In this document: positions 9,892-18,205 of the stretch, in pieces
Numbering within the stretch: the first letter of the stretch is position 1
Layout of the letters: every line of letters starts with the position of its first letter
Source: an uncultured Alteromonadaceae bacterium
GTDB lineage: Bacteria; Pseudomonadota; Gammaproteobacteria; Enterobacterales; Alteromonadaceae
Direction: 5' to 3'
DNA: 64,000 nucleotides
Assembly: GCA_947494925.1 (NCBI GenBank)
Contig: CANLWS010000006.1
Span: 186,001-250,000, forward strand
Notes under the pieces: generated by a model
Told to the model about the DNA's origin: nothing
The model's input: only the letters and a program-made list of their open reading frames with translations
Database searches by the model: none
Made by a program: the position numbers and the translations under genes

Positions 9892-11931
9892 TTATTTGGC
9901 GTTAGCAGCAAATTTTCCAGTCACGATCAAATCGTAAGTAATGTTTGCGGCTTCATCCAAGAACGGATCGATGTCATCAAAATCTTCTGGTAAATCATCA
10001 ATACTGGCAACAATGTCTCTTCCCGCTCGGGTAAGACGTTCATTCGCTCTGGCTAAACGCTTCGTTTCCCGTTCCTTCTTCTTTTTGACTCGCTCAGATT
10101 CAACAAGTGAGATGGTCTTTTCATCTTTCTCTTTCTTGTACTGTTCAATGTCTTCAAAGATATAGGCAAATTCAGGATCTGAATCAATTCTCTGGCCATG
10201 ATGCGTTTTAACAACATTAATAGCAGGTGCAGTATCTCCTACTGTGGCATAACTGGCTCGTTCAATACGGTCCCATGGTAAGGCATTTTCTTCCTGGCTT
10301 TCGCCCCATTCCTGAGGGTCTATGGCAGACGGGAATAAGATATCTGGCACAACACCTTGATGCTGTGTGCTGCCACCATTAATGCGATAAAATTTTGCAA
10401 TGGTAAATTGTACACTTCCCAGTGGGTTATCGTACAAGTCATAAATTCTGCCTAGGGGACGATGTTGCTGAACAGTTCCCTTGCCGAAAGTCTGTTCCCC
10501 AATAACAACACCTCTGCCATAATCCTGCATAGCCGCAGCGAATATTTCTGAAGCTGACGCACTGTATCTGTCGACCAGCACAGTTAATGGGCCATCATAA
10601 TAAGTGATGCCATCGGTATCGCTTTCAATTCTTGTTCTTCCAGCACCACTTCGAATCTGGACAACTGGCCCTTTATCAAAGAACAACCCCGAAAGAAGTG
10701 TCGCCTCCATTAGAGAACCACCGCCATTACCACGCAAATCGATAATGACGCCTTGAATTTCTTCTTTCTTAAGCTTGTCTAACTCTTTGCGAACATCGTT
10801 ATGCAAGTTGTTATAGAAAGAAGGAATATTTATCACCCCAAGCTTTTCACCTTGATGCGGGCCTGATTCCGGAATATAAACCTCTCCTTTCGCAGCCCTG
10901 TCTTCCAACTTGATTTTGTCTCGCGTAAGACTTACAACTTCAGGAACAGAAGATTCCGATGCACCTTTAACAACCTGCAATCGAACAACACTGCCCTTCG
11001 GTCCTTTTATCAGCTCAACTACTTCATCCAGACGCCAACCAATCACATCGACAAACTCGTCGTCTTCCTGAGCTACACCCACAATCTTGTCTTCAGGCTT
11101 AATCTGTTTGGAAATTTCTGCAGGTCCTCCAGGTACAATGCTTCTGATAACCGTAAAATCATCCTCACTTTGCAACACAGCACCTATGCCTTCAAATGAC
11201 AGGTTCATTTCCATTTGAAAACGTTCTGCATTACGAGGCGACAAATAACTTGTATGAGCTTCGATACTGCGGGCAAAAGAATTCATCACAGTTTGGAAAA
11301 CATCTTCGCTCTTGGTCTGCTTCAGGCGTTTTATCGCTCTTTCATAGCGCTTGACCAAAAGTTCTTTGGTCTTTTCCCAGTCCTTACCGGCAAGCTTCAG
11401 ATTCAACGCATCATATTTAACACGTTGCCTGGTTAACTCATTCAACTCAGCTTGATTAGAGGGCCAATCAGCTTCCTCACGATCATATTCAAACGCATCA
11501 CCTTTAGCTTCGAAGTCAAAAGGCTTGTCTAACAAACCTATCGAATATTCGAAACGTTCTATGCGTCGCTGAAGGTTGAGTTGGTATATCTGATACGCAT
11601 CGGCAAGATTGCCGTTTTCAATCGCATCATCAAATTTGTTGCGATACTTCTCCAGTAATTTAACGTCAGACGCCAAAAATACATTCCTGTTTAAATCCAA
11701 AGATCGAATATAGCGGTCAAATACTTTGGAAGACAAAGTATCGTCCAATTCAATTTCTTTGTAATGCGCACGTAAAAAATGTGACGAGATTCGTTTCGCA
11801 GAAACAGAATGTTGAGACTCTTGCTGCAAAATCGGCAGCTCCTCAACAGTCTCAGTAGTACTAACAGCCAATGAACCGGAACTCAAAGTCACTAGTGCTG
11901 ATGCGATAGAAATGCGGAGAAGTTTATTCAT
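9892..11931 (-). CDS. prc: Carboxy-terminal (tail-specific) processing protease Prc/Tsp
   Basis: A 679-residue periplasmic S41A serine protease. Order: signal peptide (residues 1-22), N-terminal helical domain, PDZ domain around residues 240-320, and S41 core. Conserved VIIDLRGNGGGSL lies at about 395-407, the nucleophile region SASASEIF at about 457-463, and the general-base lysine in TFGKGTVQ at about 484. Length matches E. coli Prc (682). It degrades substrates with nonpolar C-termini and in E. coli trims FtsI and MepS. It begins 4 bp after the proQ stop, the usual proQ-prc arrangement. Confidence 0.97.
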   Translation of the reverse strand: MNKLLRISIASALVTLSSGSLAVSTTETVEELPILQQESQHSVSAKRISSHFLRAHYKEIELDDTLSSKVFDRYIRSLDLNRNVFLASDVKLLEKYRNKFDDAIENGNLADAYQIYQLNLQRRIERFEYSIGLLDKPFDFEAKGDAFEYDREEADWPSNQAELNELTRQRVKYDALNLKLAGKDWEKTKELLVKRYERAIKRLKQTKSEDVFQTVMNSFARSIEAHTSYLSPRNAERFQMEMNLSFEGIGAVLQSEDDFTVIRSIVPGGPAEISKQIKPEDKIVGVAQEDDEFVDVIGWRLDEVVELIKGPKGSVVRLQVVKGASESSVPEVVSLTRDKIKLEDRAAKGEVYIPESGPHQGEKLGVINIPSFYNNLHNDVRKELDKLKKEEIQGVIIDLRGNGGGSLMEATLLSGLFFDKGPVVQIRSGAGRTRIESDTDGITYYDGPLTVLVDRYSASASEIFAAAMQDYGRGVVIGEQTFGKGTVQQHRPLGRIYDLYDNPLGSVQFTIAKFYRINGGSTQHQGVVPDILFPSAIDPQEWGESQEENALPWDRIERASYATVGDTAPAINVVKTHHGQRIDSDPEFAYIFEDIEQYKKEKDEKTISLVESERVKKKKERETKRLARANERLTRAGRDIVASIDDLPEDFDDIDPFLDEAANITYDLIVTGKFAANAK

Positions 11932-11935
11932 ATTA

Positions 11936-12583
11936 CTACCTCTTGGAACGGGCCAAACGTAATTTATCTACTTGTACCTTGACCACCATTCCTGAATTAA
12001 GTTGCACCTGAACTCCATCTTTTGCGACCTCAGTAATGGTCGCGGGCATGGGGATCTTGCCTACTTTAACAGTTACATCTGTGCCAACAACAAGTTGTGC
12101 ATCTGTTAATTTTTCAGGGGGTGGACGTTTGTTTGGCTTAGGTTTATCTACATTAGTTCCACTAATTGTAGTTTTGCTATTGAAACTTGCTTTATTTTTG
12201 TAACTTTTCTTTGCAACGCCATTTGCCGCTTTCTGTTCTTTTCGTTTTTCGGCGACCTTAGCTTTACTTTCTTCCAATTGCTGTTTGGCATGTTCTGCAT
12301 GTTCTTTTTCAATAGCCGCATCACTATTACCATCAAGATCCACGCGATGAACACCCTCTTTGACAGAGTATAAATAGCGCCAGCTATTTGTATAATGCCG
12401 CAATGAAGAACGCAAAAGAGTTTTACTCACTCTTTCGTCTTCGCTTAAACGTTCTGCCAAATCTTGGAATATTCCAATTTTTAACGGTTTGGCTTCTCCT
12501 TCTAGACTGAAACAAGCCGGGAAGGCTTCAGCTAGGAAGGATATGACTTCTTTACTACTTGTAAATTTCTGAGGATTTTCCAT
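11936..12583 (-). CDS. proQ: RNA chaperone ProQ
   Basis: A 215-residue FinO-domain RNA chaperone. The N-terminal FinO/ProQ domain (about residues 5-120) includes FLAEAFPACF and LRRYLYSVK-like region WRYLYSVKEGVHRVDLDG. A basic low-complexity linker (about 120-165) and a C-terminal Tudor-like beta domain (about 165-215, VGTDVTVKVGKIPMPATI) follow. It binds many small RNAs and mRNA 3' ends. It sits directly upstream of prc, as in enterics. Confidence 0.95.
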   Translation of the reverse strand: MENPQKFTSSKEVISFLAEAFPACFSLEGEAKPLKIGIFQDLAERLSEDERVSKTLLRSSLRHYTNSWRYLYSVKEGVHRVDLDGNSDAAIEKEHAEHAKQQLEESKAKVAEKRKEQKAANGVAKKSYKNKASFNSKTTISGTNVDKPKPNKRPPPEKLTDAQLVVGTDVTVKVGKIPMPATITEVAKDGVQVQLNSGMVVKVQVDKLRLARSKR

Positions 12584-12617
12584 TCAATATTCTAGTTTTG
12601 TTTCTTAATACTGGTGT

Positions 12618-12896
12618 TCATAGGGTGTCATCATCCCAAGTTGCTAGGAGATGGTCAACCCAGTCGCGCAAATCAACATCATCAATATCGAGTAAGTGAC
12701 TGTCTTCTCGCCAATTTTCCCAAACATGTTGAAGTAAATTTTCCAATTTTTCAGACTCAATATCTTCATCTGCACTATCATAAAGCATATGAAGTATCGT
12801 ATTTAGTTTCTCTGCAGCTTCTTCTGCCTGCTCTTCCCACAGATCAAAATCTTCAGTGGTGGCCAACACTACATGTATATCAACTAAATGTTTCAA
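12618..12896 (-). CDS. Small acidic protein of unknown function
   Basis: A 92-residue, strongly acidic protein (many D/E and W residues; ends LLATWDDDTL) without signal peptide or membrane segment, predicted mostly helical. It starts inside the last codons of msrC (4-bp overlap) and ends about 34 bp before proQ, so it is part of the same transcript and probably translationally coupled. I do not recognise the family with certainty; related short acidic proteins occur at this locus in Alteromonadales. No function is claimed. Confidence 0.75.
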   Translation of the reverse strand: MKHLVDIHVVLATTEDFDLWEEQAEEAAEKLNTILHMLYDSADEDIESEKLENLLQHVWENWREDSHLLDIDDVDLRDWVDHLLATWDDDTL

Positions 12897-13354
12897 TCAA
12901 TTGATTCCTGTAAAATGTCTACCACAAGCTGTAATCCTGCTGCGTCTTGATCATCAAACCGAGCATGTAACGGACTGTCAATATCTAACACAGCTATGAC
13001 TTCTCCATTTTTTAAAACAGGTAAGACTATTTCAGAGTTAGATTCTGCATCACAGGCAATGTGACCTTCGAACTGATGCACATCATCAACAAGCTGAGTT
13101 GTGCCGGAATTTGCCGCCGAACCACACACCCCCTTTCCCATGGGTATCCTGATACATGCAGGTTTACCCTGAAATGGTCCTAGAACCAGTTCGTTTTTTT
13201 TGACTAGGTAAAAACCAACCCAATTAATATTAGACATATGCAGGTTTAGTAGTGCACTTATGTTTGCCATATTGGCAATAATATCTTTTTCGCCTTCAAG
13301 TAAGCTCTTGGTTTGCATAGCAATTTCACTATACATTTTAGAAATATCTGACAA
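12893..13354 (-). CDS. msrC: Free methionine-R-sulfoxide reductase (GAF domain, YebR/MsrC)
   Basis: A 153-residue single-GAF-domain enzyme reducing free methionine-(R)-sulfoxide. It aligns with E. coli YebR through NINWVGFYLV, LGPFQGKPACIRIPMGKGVCG and HIACDAESNSEIVLPV. The three catalytic/redox cysteines of fRMsr (in PACIR, GVCG and IACD) are all present. The frame opens with TTG at 13354, preceded by AGGTG; an ATG at 13336 is the alternative but has no visible Shine-Dalgarno, and the longer form matches the E. coli N-terminus better. First gene of the msrC-proQ-prc operon. Confidence 0.92.
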   Translation of the reverse strand: MSDISKMYSEIAMQTKSLLEGEKDIIANMANISALLNLHMSNINWVGFYLVKKNELVLGPFQGKPACIRIPMGKGVCGSAANSGTTQLVDDVHQFEGHIACDAESNSEIVLPVLKNGEVIAVLDIDSPLHARFDDQDAAGLQLVVDILQESID

Positions 13355-13521
13355 TGTTTAAACACCTGTGTGGCGACATCACTTCAGTCGCAGCTAATCC
13401 AATTACTGATAGCAGCGAAAATACCTTCTTTAGCGAGAAGGATAAAGAGGTATTTTCAACTTTAGGTATGGAAATTGGAAAACTGGACTATCCATCTCAA
13501 AAAATCATTAGTCGACTATAG
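13354..13521 (+). CDS. Possible 55-residue small ORF filling the msrC/SIMPL gap
   Basis: An ATG at 13354 opens a frame of 55 codons ending in TAG at 13519-13521, nearly filling the gap between msrC and the SIMPL gene on the opposite strand and overlapping the SIMPL 3' end by 14 bp. The peptide (begins MFKHLCGDITS, ends KIISRL) has ordinary soluble composition. Against it: there is no Shine-Dalgarno, a long hairpin lies inside it, and I recognise no family. It may be a chance frame. Confidence 0.25.
   Translation: MFKHLCGDITSVAANPITDSSENTFFSEKDKEVFSTLGMEIGKLDYPSQKIISRL
13417..13457. terminator. Long imperfect hairpin between msrC and the SIMPL gene
   Basis: GAAAATACC (13417-13425) plus TCTTTA (13427-13432) pair with TAAAGA (13443-13448) plus GGTATTTTC (13449-13457): 15 bp with a single bulged T and a 10-base loop. 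It lies about 50 bp past the SIMPL stop. It is AT-rich with short T runs only, so it is a plausible terminator for the SIMPL gene but not a canonical one. Confidence 0.5.
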
Positions 13522-14191
13522 AATATTTAACAGAAACGCTAGCTGTAGTATTCATTTTCCCGGGCAAAAAGCTCGAAGAATTAGCACTGCGACTGCTCAT
13601 CATCATTTGTTCAGGCACAGGGTTATAACCTGACTGTTCCATTACAGATACGACTTTACCGATTTTTACGCCGAGAGATTTGGAAATTTTATTGGCACGT
13701 TTTCTGGCGTCATCCAAGGCTAGTTCAAGCGCTTTTAAATAGATAACTTCAGTGCTTTCTGTTCGATACTGAAAGCCATCAATGCGCTGAGCACCGATTT
13801 TGGTCAGGCCGTCGAGAATAGCCGTATAATTATCAAAATCCCGCAAAGTTACTTTGATAAGTCGGCTTAACACAAACCCTTTTTGGATCTGACTGTTTCT
13901 ATCTCTTTCGTACCAGGGATAGAGATTTATCTGCATAGACTGAATATCTTTTAACTGGATCTCGCTGTCCGTTAGGAGATCAATAATTTGTTTAGACTTA
14001 AAGTTAACCTGAGCATTTAATTTAGAGGCTGACTCTCCCCTTTCTTCAACAAATACCGAAAAATCCAACACCGAAGGTGTCGATGCAACGACCCCCTGAC
14101 CATTGACCGAAATAACTTTATATTCAGCTTCTGCTGCATAGATCAATCGACAGAAAAAGAACACTGGAAGCATAAGTAATAGTAATTTCAT
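13508..14191 (-). CDS. SIMPL domain (DUF541) periplasmic protein
   Basis: A 227-residue protein with a signal peptide (to about IYAAEA) followed by a full SIMPL/DUF541 domain: VISVNGQGVVASTPSVLDFSV near the start, ALDDARKRANKISKSLGVKIGKV near residue 160-180 and ending TASVSVKYSI. Family members form oligomeric envelope proteins; E. coli YggE is linked to oxidative stress, but the mechanism is not known. It appears monocistronic; the following gene on the same strand is msrC, about 150 bp away across a hairpin. Confidence 0.88.
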   Translation of the reverse strand: MKLLLLMLPVFFFCRLIYAAEAEYKVISVNGQGVVASTPSVLDFSVFVEERGESASKLNAQVNFKSKQIIDLLTDSEIQLKDIQSMQINLYPWYERDRNSQIQKGFVLSRLIKVTLRDFDNYTAILDGLTKIGAQRIDGFQYRTESTEVIYLKALELALDDARKRANKISKSLGVKIGKVVSVMEQSGYNPVPEQMMMSSRSANSSSFLPGKMNTTASVSVKYSIVD

Positions 14192-14258
14192 CGTAACCTT
14201 CGATTTTGCAAATAGCAGCAGACTACCTTTACTTAGGTGAACCCACCCTGAACTTTAC

Positions 14259-14522
14259 TTATTCAAGGCCATCGTGACTAAACAATACGGCCTTTCCACC
14301 AACGAAATTTATTTTGACAAACTTGCCTGATTCACTACCCCAAATGCAACTCTCTGAACCCAGAGATTCCTCACATTTTGACGCTCCGCCAATAATTGAT
14401 TCTACTTCAGCCTTATCCATACCCATTTTTAACTTTTCGTAATTCTCCATGTTTAATCTAGAACATGCAGACAGAATCAATATTAACGAACACAAAGCAG
14501 TGGTTTTCAGAAGTTTTCTCAT
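14259..14522 (-). CDS. Small BamE/SmpA-like lipoprotein
   Basis: An 87-residue lipoprotein. The N-terminus has a basic start, a hydrophobic stretch and the lipobox LSAC (cysteine at about residue 20). The remainder resembles the SmpA/BamE (DUF3862-like) fold: YEKLKMGMDKAEVESIIGG is the typical helix-turn segment, followed by C-x(n)-C (CEESLGSESC) and a short beta region. It is probably an outer-membrane-anchored periplasmic lipoprotein; function unknown. It is separated by 67 bp from the SIMPL gene downstream. Confidence 0.75.
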   Translation of the reverse strand: MRKLLKTTALCSLILILSACSRLNMENYEKLKMGMDKAEVESIIGGASKCEESLGSESCIWGSESGKFVKINFVGGKAVLFSHDGLE

Positions 14523-14617
14523 CGTATATTTCCTTTTTTAAATTAACGTAAAGATAGTCCATAGTCACAAATCGAACTAGTCAATAAATACAGTCTGAAT
14601 TGAGACTTGCCATCAGA

Positions 14618-15847
14618 CTATCCAAAAAACCAATAAGTTACGGTAATTGCTGCAAGTATCCCTGCCAAATCCGCAGTTAAACAACAAGCAACGGCGTAAC
14701 GACTATGCTTAATTCCAACGGCCCCCAGATAGACAGCCAAAATATAAAAGGTTGTTTCTGTCGAACCTTGCAACACTGATGCTAAGCGTCCGGCAAAAGA
14801 ATCTGCACCTTGAGACTGCATTGTTTCTATCATCATTGCCCTGGCTCCACTTCCACTGAGTGGTTTCATTAAGGCGTTGGGTAGACCATCTACAAAGCGT
14901 GTGTCCAGTCCAGTTAGACCGACAATTTGCGCAACCCCTGTTACAACGATATCCATTAATCCACTGGCTCTTAACATGCCAATAGCAAACAACATGGCGA
15001 CAAGATAAGGGATCAATGAAATTGCTAATTCAAATCCTTTTTTGGCGCCTTCGACAAAGAGTTCATAGGTATTAAGATTTTTGCGCCAGCCAGCAATAAG
15101 TACGATCACCACAAAACACAAAAGCAGAAAGTTAGCGATAAGTGAGGATTGGTCAGCTAATTGGTTCGCTGCAAGGCTTGAAAAATATAGAACAACCGTT
15201 GCCAGTAAACTAAAAATCGCAAGCAAATATAACGTCACAACACGATTAAAGAGGTTCACCTTCTGGATCCAGCAGGTGACAAAGAGCCCGACTAAGGTAG
15301 AGGCGCTTGTGGCCAGAAGAATGGGAATAAAAACATCTGTAGCTTGCGCTGCCCCCTGCTCTGCTCGATACAGAAATACGGCGATAGGAAATAAGGTCAC
15401 GGATGAAGTATTGAGAACAAGAAATAATATCTGGCTATCCGTCAATCTTGATTTTTCCGAAGGCAGTGTTTGCATGTCCTGCATCGCTTTTATACCGAAG
15501 GGCGTGGCGGCATTATCTAAACCCAGTACATTTGCCGACATGTTCATGGTAATGCTGCCAATAGCTGGATGGCCTTTTGGAATTTCTGGCATCAGTCGAC
15601 ACAACAATGGTTCCAGCACACGGGATACTTTAGCGATTAAATTGGAGGACTCAGCAATTTGAAAAATACCTAACCAAAATGCAAGCACACCAATAAGCCC
15701 AATCGCGATCTCGACACTGAGCTTAGCCATTGTATGGACAGCAGACATCACTTCTTGAAAGCTTTGCATTTGCCCATTAACAAATACCTGCCAGCAAGAA
15801 GCAACAAATGCCCCTAATATAAATGCTAACCAAATTCTCTGAAGCAC
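14618..15847 (-). CDS. Nucleoside-recognition (Gate) domain membrane protein, SpmA-SpmB fusion type
   Basis: A 409-residue polytopic membrane protein with two related Gate/nucleoside-recognition halves. The first (about residues 40-180) contains MPEIPKGHPAIGSITMNMSA and LGLDNAATPFGIKAM, as in SpmA. The second (about 255-409) contains GLPNALMKPLSGSGARAMMI and GSTETTFYILAVYLGAVG, as in SpmB. In sporulators these are separate proteins; the fused form is common in non-sporulating gammaproteobacteria, where the transported solute is unknown. It stands alone between a lipoprotein gene and the aminotransferase gene. Confidence 0.85.
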   Translation of the reverse strand: MLQRIWLAFILGAFVASCWQVFVNGQMQSFQEVMSAVHTMAKLSVEIAIGLIGVLAFWLGIFQIAESSNLIAKVSRVLEPLLCRLMPEIPKGHPAIGSITMNMSANVLGLDNAATPFGIKAMQDMQTLPSEKSRLTDSQILFLVLNTSSVTLFPIAVFLYRAEQGAAQATDVFIPILLATSASTLVGLFVTCWIQKVNLFNRVVTLYLLAIFSLLATVVLYFSSLAANQLADQSSLIANFLLLCFVVIVLIAGWRKNLNTYELFVEGAKKGFELAISLIPYLVAMLFAIGMLRASGLMDIVVTGVAQIVGLTGLDTRFVDGLPNALMKPLSGSGARAMMIETMQSQGADSFAGRLASVLQGSTETTFYILAVYLGAVGIKHSRYAVACCLTADLAGILAAITVTYWFFG

Positions 15848-15964
15848 AATTGACCTTAAGAACTTTTTATCAAAACAGTCTACATGAGTATTTGATTAAT
15901 AAACAAATTTTCTAAATCCAGATTCTAATTTGTTAACACTTCATCACCAGAGGCAAAGCTATTT

Positions 15965-17092
15965 TCAACGATTGAGTACTTTCGAAAACGAATCAAGACA
16001 ATAGGCAATGTTTTCCTTATTTGATCCATAACCCATTAACCCGATACGCCAGACCTTTCCGGCAAGTTCACCAAGCCCAGCGCCAATCTCTAAATTAAAC
16101 TCGTTCAATAATCTACTACGAATCTCTGCATCATCAATACCCACAGGAATATTCACCATATTGAGCTGAGGGAGTCGATAGGATTCATCTACCGCAAATT
16201 CAAGACCCAGACTTTCGAGCCCATCTCTTAACAAACAATGGTTTTCGTAATGTCGTTGCCACGCTTTTTCGAGTCCTTCTTGAGCCAGAATAATAAGAGA
16301 TTCGTGCAGTGCATAAATACTATTGACTGGTGCTGTATGGTGATAAGCCCGTTTTGTCCCTTTGCCCCAGTAGCCCATAACTAAGTCCATATCCAGGAAC
16401 CAGCTCTGCACTGATTGTTTACGCTGTTTAATTTTTTCAACAGCTGCATCACTAAATGAAACTGGAGACAAGCCTGGGACGCAAGATAAACATTTTTGAG
16501 TCCCCGAGTAAATAGCATCTATATTCCAGTCATCAACCCGCAATTCACACCCTGCCAGGGATGTCACGGCATCAACTATGGTAAGACAGCCATGTTGTTT
16601 GGCGATACTACACAATAGTTCGGCATCATTTCGCACCCCCGTTGAAGTCTCAGCGTGCACAAACGCCACTATTCTTGTATCCGGATTAGCTATCAAAGCA
16701 TCGCGTAGTTTTTCCGGATCAGTTTGTTCTCCCCACTTATCCTTGATTAACACAGGAATACCCTGACAACGTACAACGTTTTCGAACATGCGGCCGCCAA
16801 AGACGCCATTCTGACATACTATTACTTTATCGCCCGGCTCAATTAAATTAGCGAAAGCAGCTTCCATACCAGCAGATCCGGGCGCTGAAATCGGCATAGT
16901 GAGTTCATTCTTAGTTTGGAAAGCATATTGAAGCAGTTGTTTTACTTCGTCCATTAATGACACAAACATAGGATCAAGATGACCAATAGTGGTTCTTGCC
17001 AATGCATTGAGTATTTTCGGGTTAACATCCGACGGACCGGGACCCATTAATGTTCTTTTTACGGGGATAAACGATTCTAGAGGAAGAGACAT
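15965..17092 (-). CDS. Class V aminotransferase, alanine--glyoxylate / serine--glyoxylate type
   Basis: A 375-residue PLP enzyme of aminotransferase class V. The N-terminal MGPGPSDVNPKILNAL, the APGSAGMEAAFANL substrate loop and the PLP lysine in YSGTQKCLS (K200) are typical of alanine/serine-glyoxylate aminotransferases. It is cytosolic, transferring an amino group to glyoxylate or pyruvate. Length fits the family (370-390). It appears monocistronic, with a long upstream region containing a predicted small RNA. Which amino donor is preferred cannot be told by eye. Confidence 0.88.
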   Translation of the reverse strand: MSLPLESFIPVKRTLMGPGPSDVNPKILNALARTTIGHLDPMFVSLMDEVKQLLQYAFQTKNELTMPISAPGSAGMEAAFANLIEPGDKVIVCQNGVFGGRMFENVVRCQGIPVLIKDKWGEQTDPEKLRDALIANPDTRIVAFVHAETSTGVRNDAELLCSIAKQHGCLTIVDAVTSLAGCELRVDDWNIDAIYSGTQKCLSCVPGLSPVSFSDAAVEKIKQRKQSVQSWFLDMDLVMGYWGKGTKRAYHHTAPVNSIYALHESLIILAQEGLEKAWQRHYENHCLLRDGLESLGLEFAVDESYRLPQLNMVNIPVGIDDAEIRSRLLNEFNLEIGAGLGELAGKVWRIGLMGYGSNKENIAYCLDSFSKVLNR

Positions 17093-17561
17093 ATTGTTTT
17101 TACCTGATTGTTATTAAATGCCTAGCGATTTGCTTAGAACGAAGATGGAACAGCTAGAGTCTGACCAAGAATTCATATGATGCATAGGTTTTATTGAATT
17201 GTTCTTCAATCAAAATGAATTAAACGTAATCAATAAATGTTGTTTCTACGCTTCTTGTACGACACCCCAGTCAGTAGAGCAGAGTATTGCAGGAATTGCC
17301 GTCATCAAGCAAGCCTTCGATAACGGACATTTGTTCTGTGAATAAACTTTGAGCCAATCAACAACAAATGATGGATAACCCAACTTCTATTAATCGAGAC
17401 AGATTGTTGATAACATGTGGGTAGGTTGTGATTAGAACGATTAATTTTTACTAAAAAGTTACTGCAAGGTGCTGTTTACTAAAGGTTTAATAAATAATGT
17501 GGAAAAAGTGTTTATTATTTAAACAATATTGTTCTACAATTAACTTTCGGTACATTATTGA
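17093..17561. other. Non-coding region upstream of the aminotransferase and predicted small RNA
   Basis: About 470 bp with no ORF that I would support. It is AT-rich and should hold the minus-strand promoter of the aminotransferase gene at its left end. At its right end is a weak plus-strand promoter candidate, TTGTTC (17529-17534), 16 bp, TACATT (17551-17556), that would drive the small RNA that follows. Confidence 0.5.
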
Positions 17562-17664
17562 AATAGGTTTAACTTCTCCCTAAATGAAGTTTGAGTTAGC
17601 GCACGGCTCAACAAATGAGCCATTCCCCTAAGCCCGGACCTAGAGATAGTTCCGGGCCTTTTTA
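17562..17664 (+). ncRNA. Predicted trans-acting small RNA (about 100 nt)
   Basis: The segment holds three successive hairpins. Hairpin 1 pairs AACTTC (17571-17576) with GAAGTT (17586-17591); hairpin 2 pairs GGCTCA (17605-17610) with TGAGCC (17616-17621); the last is a GC-rich terminator hairpin with a T-tract. There is no ORF. The loop of hairpin 1 (TCCCTAAAT) and the linker before the terminator (CATTCCCCTAA) are C-rich and single-stranded, resembling Shine-Dalgarno-pairing seeds of Hfq-dependent sRNAs. The terminator points along the plus strand, where no protein gene lies upstream, which argues for a separate RNA gene. I do not recognise an Rfam family. Confidence 0.6.
17632..17664 (+). 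terminator. Rho-independent terminator of the predicted small RNA
   Basis: GCCCGGA (17632-17638) pairs with TCCGGGC (17651-17657), extended by CTA/TAG around a GAGA tetraloop, followed by CTTTTTATTTAT. The T-tract is on the plus strand only, so it does not serve the minus-strand gene at 17666. Confidence 0.85.
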
Positions 17665-17665
17665 T

Positions 17666-18202
17666 TTATAGAGTGGACCAAGCGCTCTCAGCTGTGAGCT
17701 TTTCCAGATACAAACGGGCATTCTTGACATAGTGTTCGGCTGAGCCTTCAAGTAAAACTTTTTGTTTTTCACTCAAAGACTTAACAATTTTAGCCGGGCT
17801 CCCCATAACAACCGAACCATCTGGTATCTGCATATTTTCTGTCACCAAACTGTTCGCTCCGATTAAACAGTGCTTACCTATTTTAGCGCCATTTAGAACA
17901 ACCGCATTAATGCCTATTAGAGAGTAATCTCCTATTTCACAGCCGTGCAACATGACTTTATGTCCTACAGTTACACCTTTTCCGATAGTTAGAGGCACAT
18001 TTTCATCGGTATGCAAGACAGAACCATCCTGGACATTCGAACCTTCACCCACCGTAATAAGATCGCAATCACCTCTTAAAACTGCGTTAAACCAAATACT
18101 ACTGTTATCTTCCAGGATCACAGAACCAATCACATGACTTCCGGGAGCAACAAACACATCTTGTCCCTTCTTTACTTTTCTTTCTCCAAGGGAATAAATC
18201 AT
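17666..18202 (-). CDS. Gamma-carbonic anhydrase family protein (YrdA-like hexapeptide protein)
   Basis: A 178-residue left-handed beta-helix protein. Hexapeptide repeats run from about residue 20 to 145, and the metal-binding histidines are visible in [10 protein letters not shown] and [15 protein letters not shown]. The C-terminal helix is about 150-178. It matches the YrdA/PaaY-like gamma-carbonic anhydrase group; many members are trimeric zinc proteins with little or no measured anhydrase activity, so the reaction is uncertain. It starts 3 bp after tesB ends, indicating an operon with tesB. Confidence 0.9.
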   Translation of the reverse strand: MIYSLGERKVKKGQDVFVAPGSHVIGSVILEDNSSIWFNAVLRGDCDLITVGEGSNVQDGSVLHTDENVPLTIGKGVTVGHKVMLHGCEIGDYSLIGINAVVLNGAKIGKHCLIGANSLVTENMQIPDGSVVMGSPAKIVKSLSEKQKVLLEGSAEHYVKNARLYLEKLTAESAWSTL

Positions 18203-18205
18203 TTT

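Noticed and set aside
15081-15662. 193-codon plus-strand frame opposite the SpmAB-type gene
   Set aside because: Antisense to a clear membrane protein; long only because the membrane gene's codon bias leaves few stops on the other strand.
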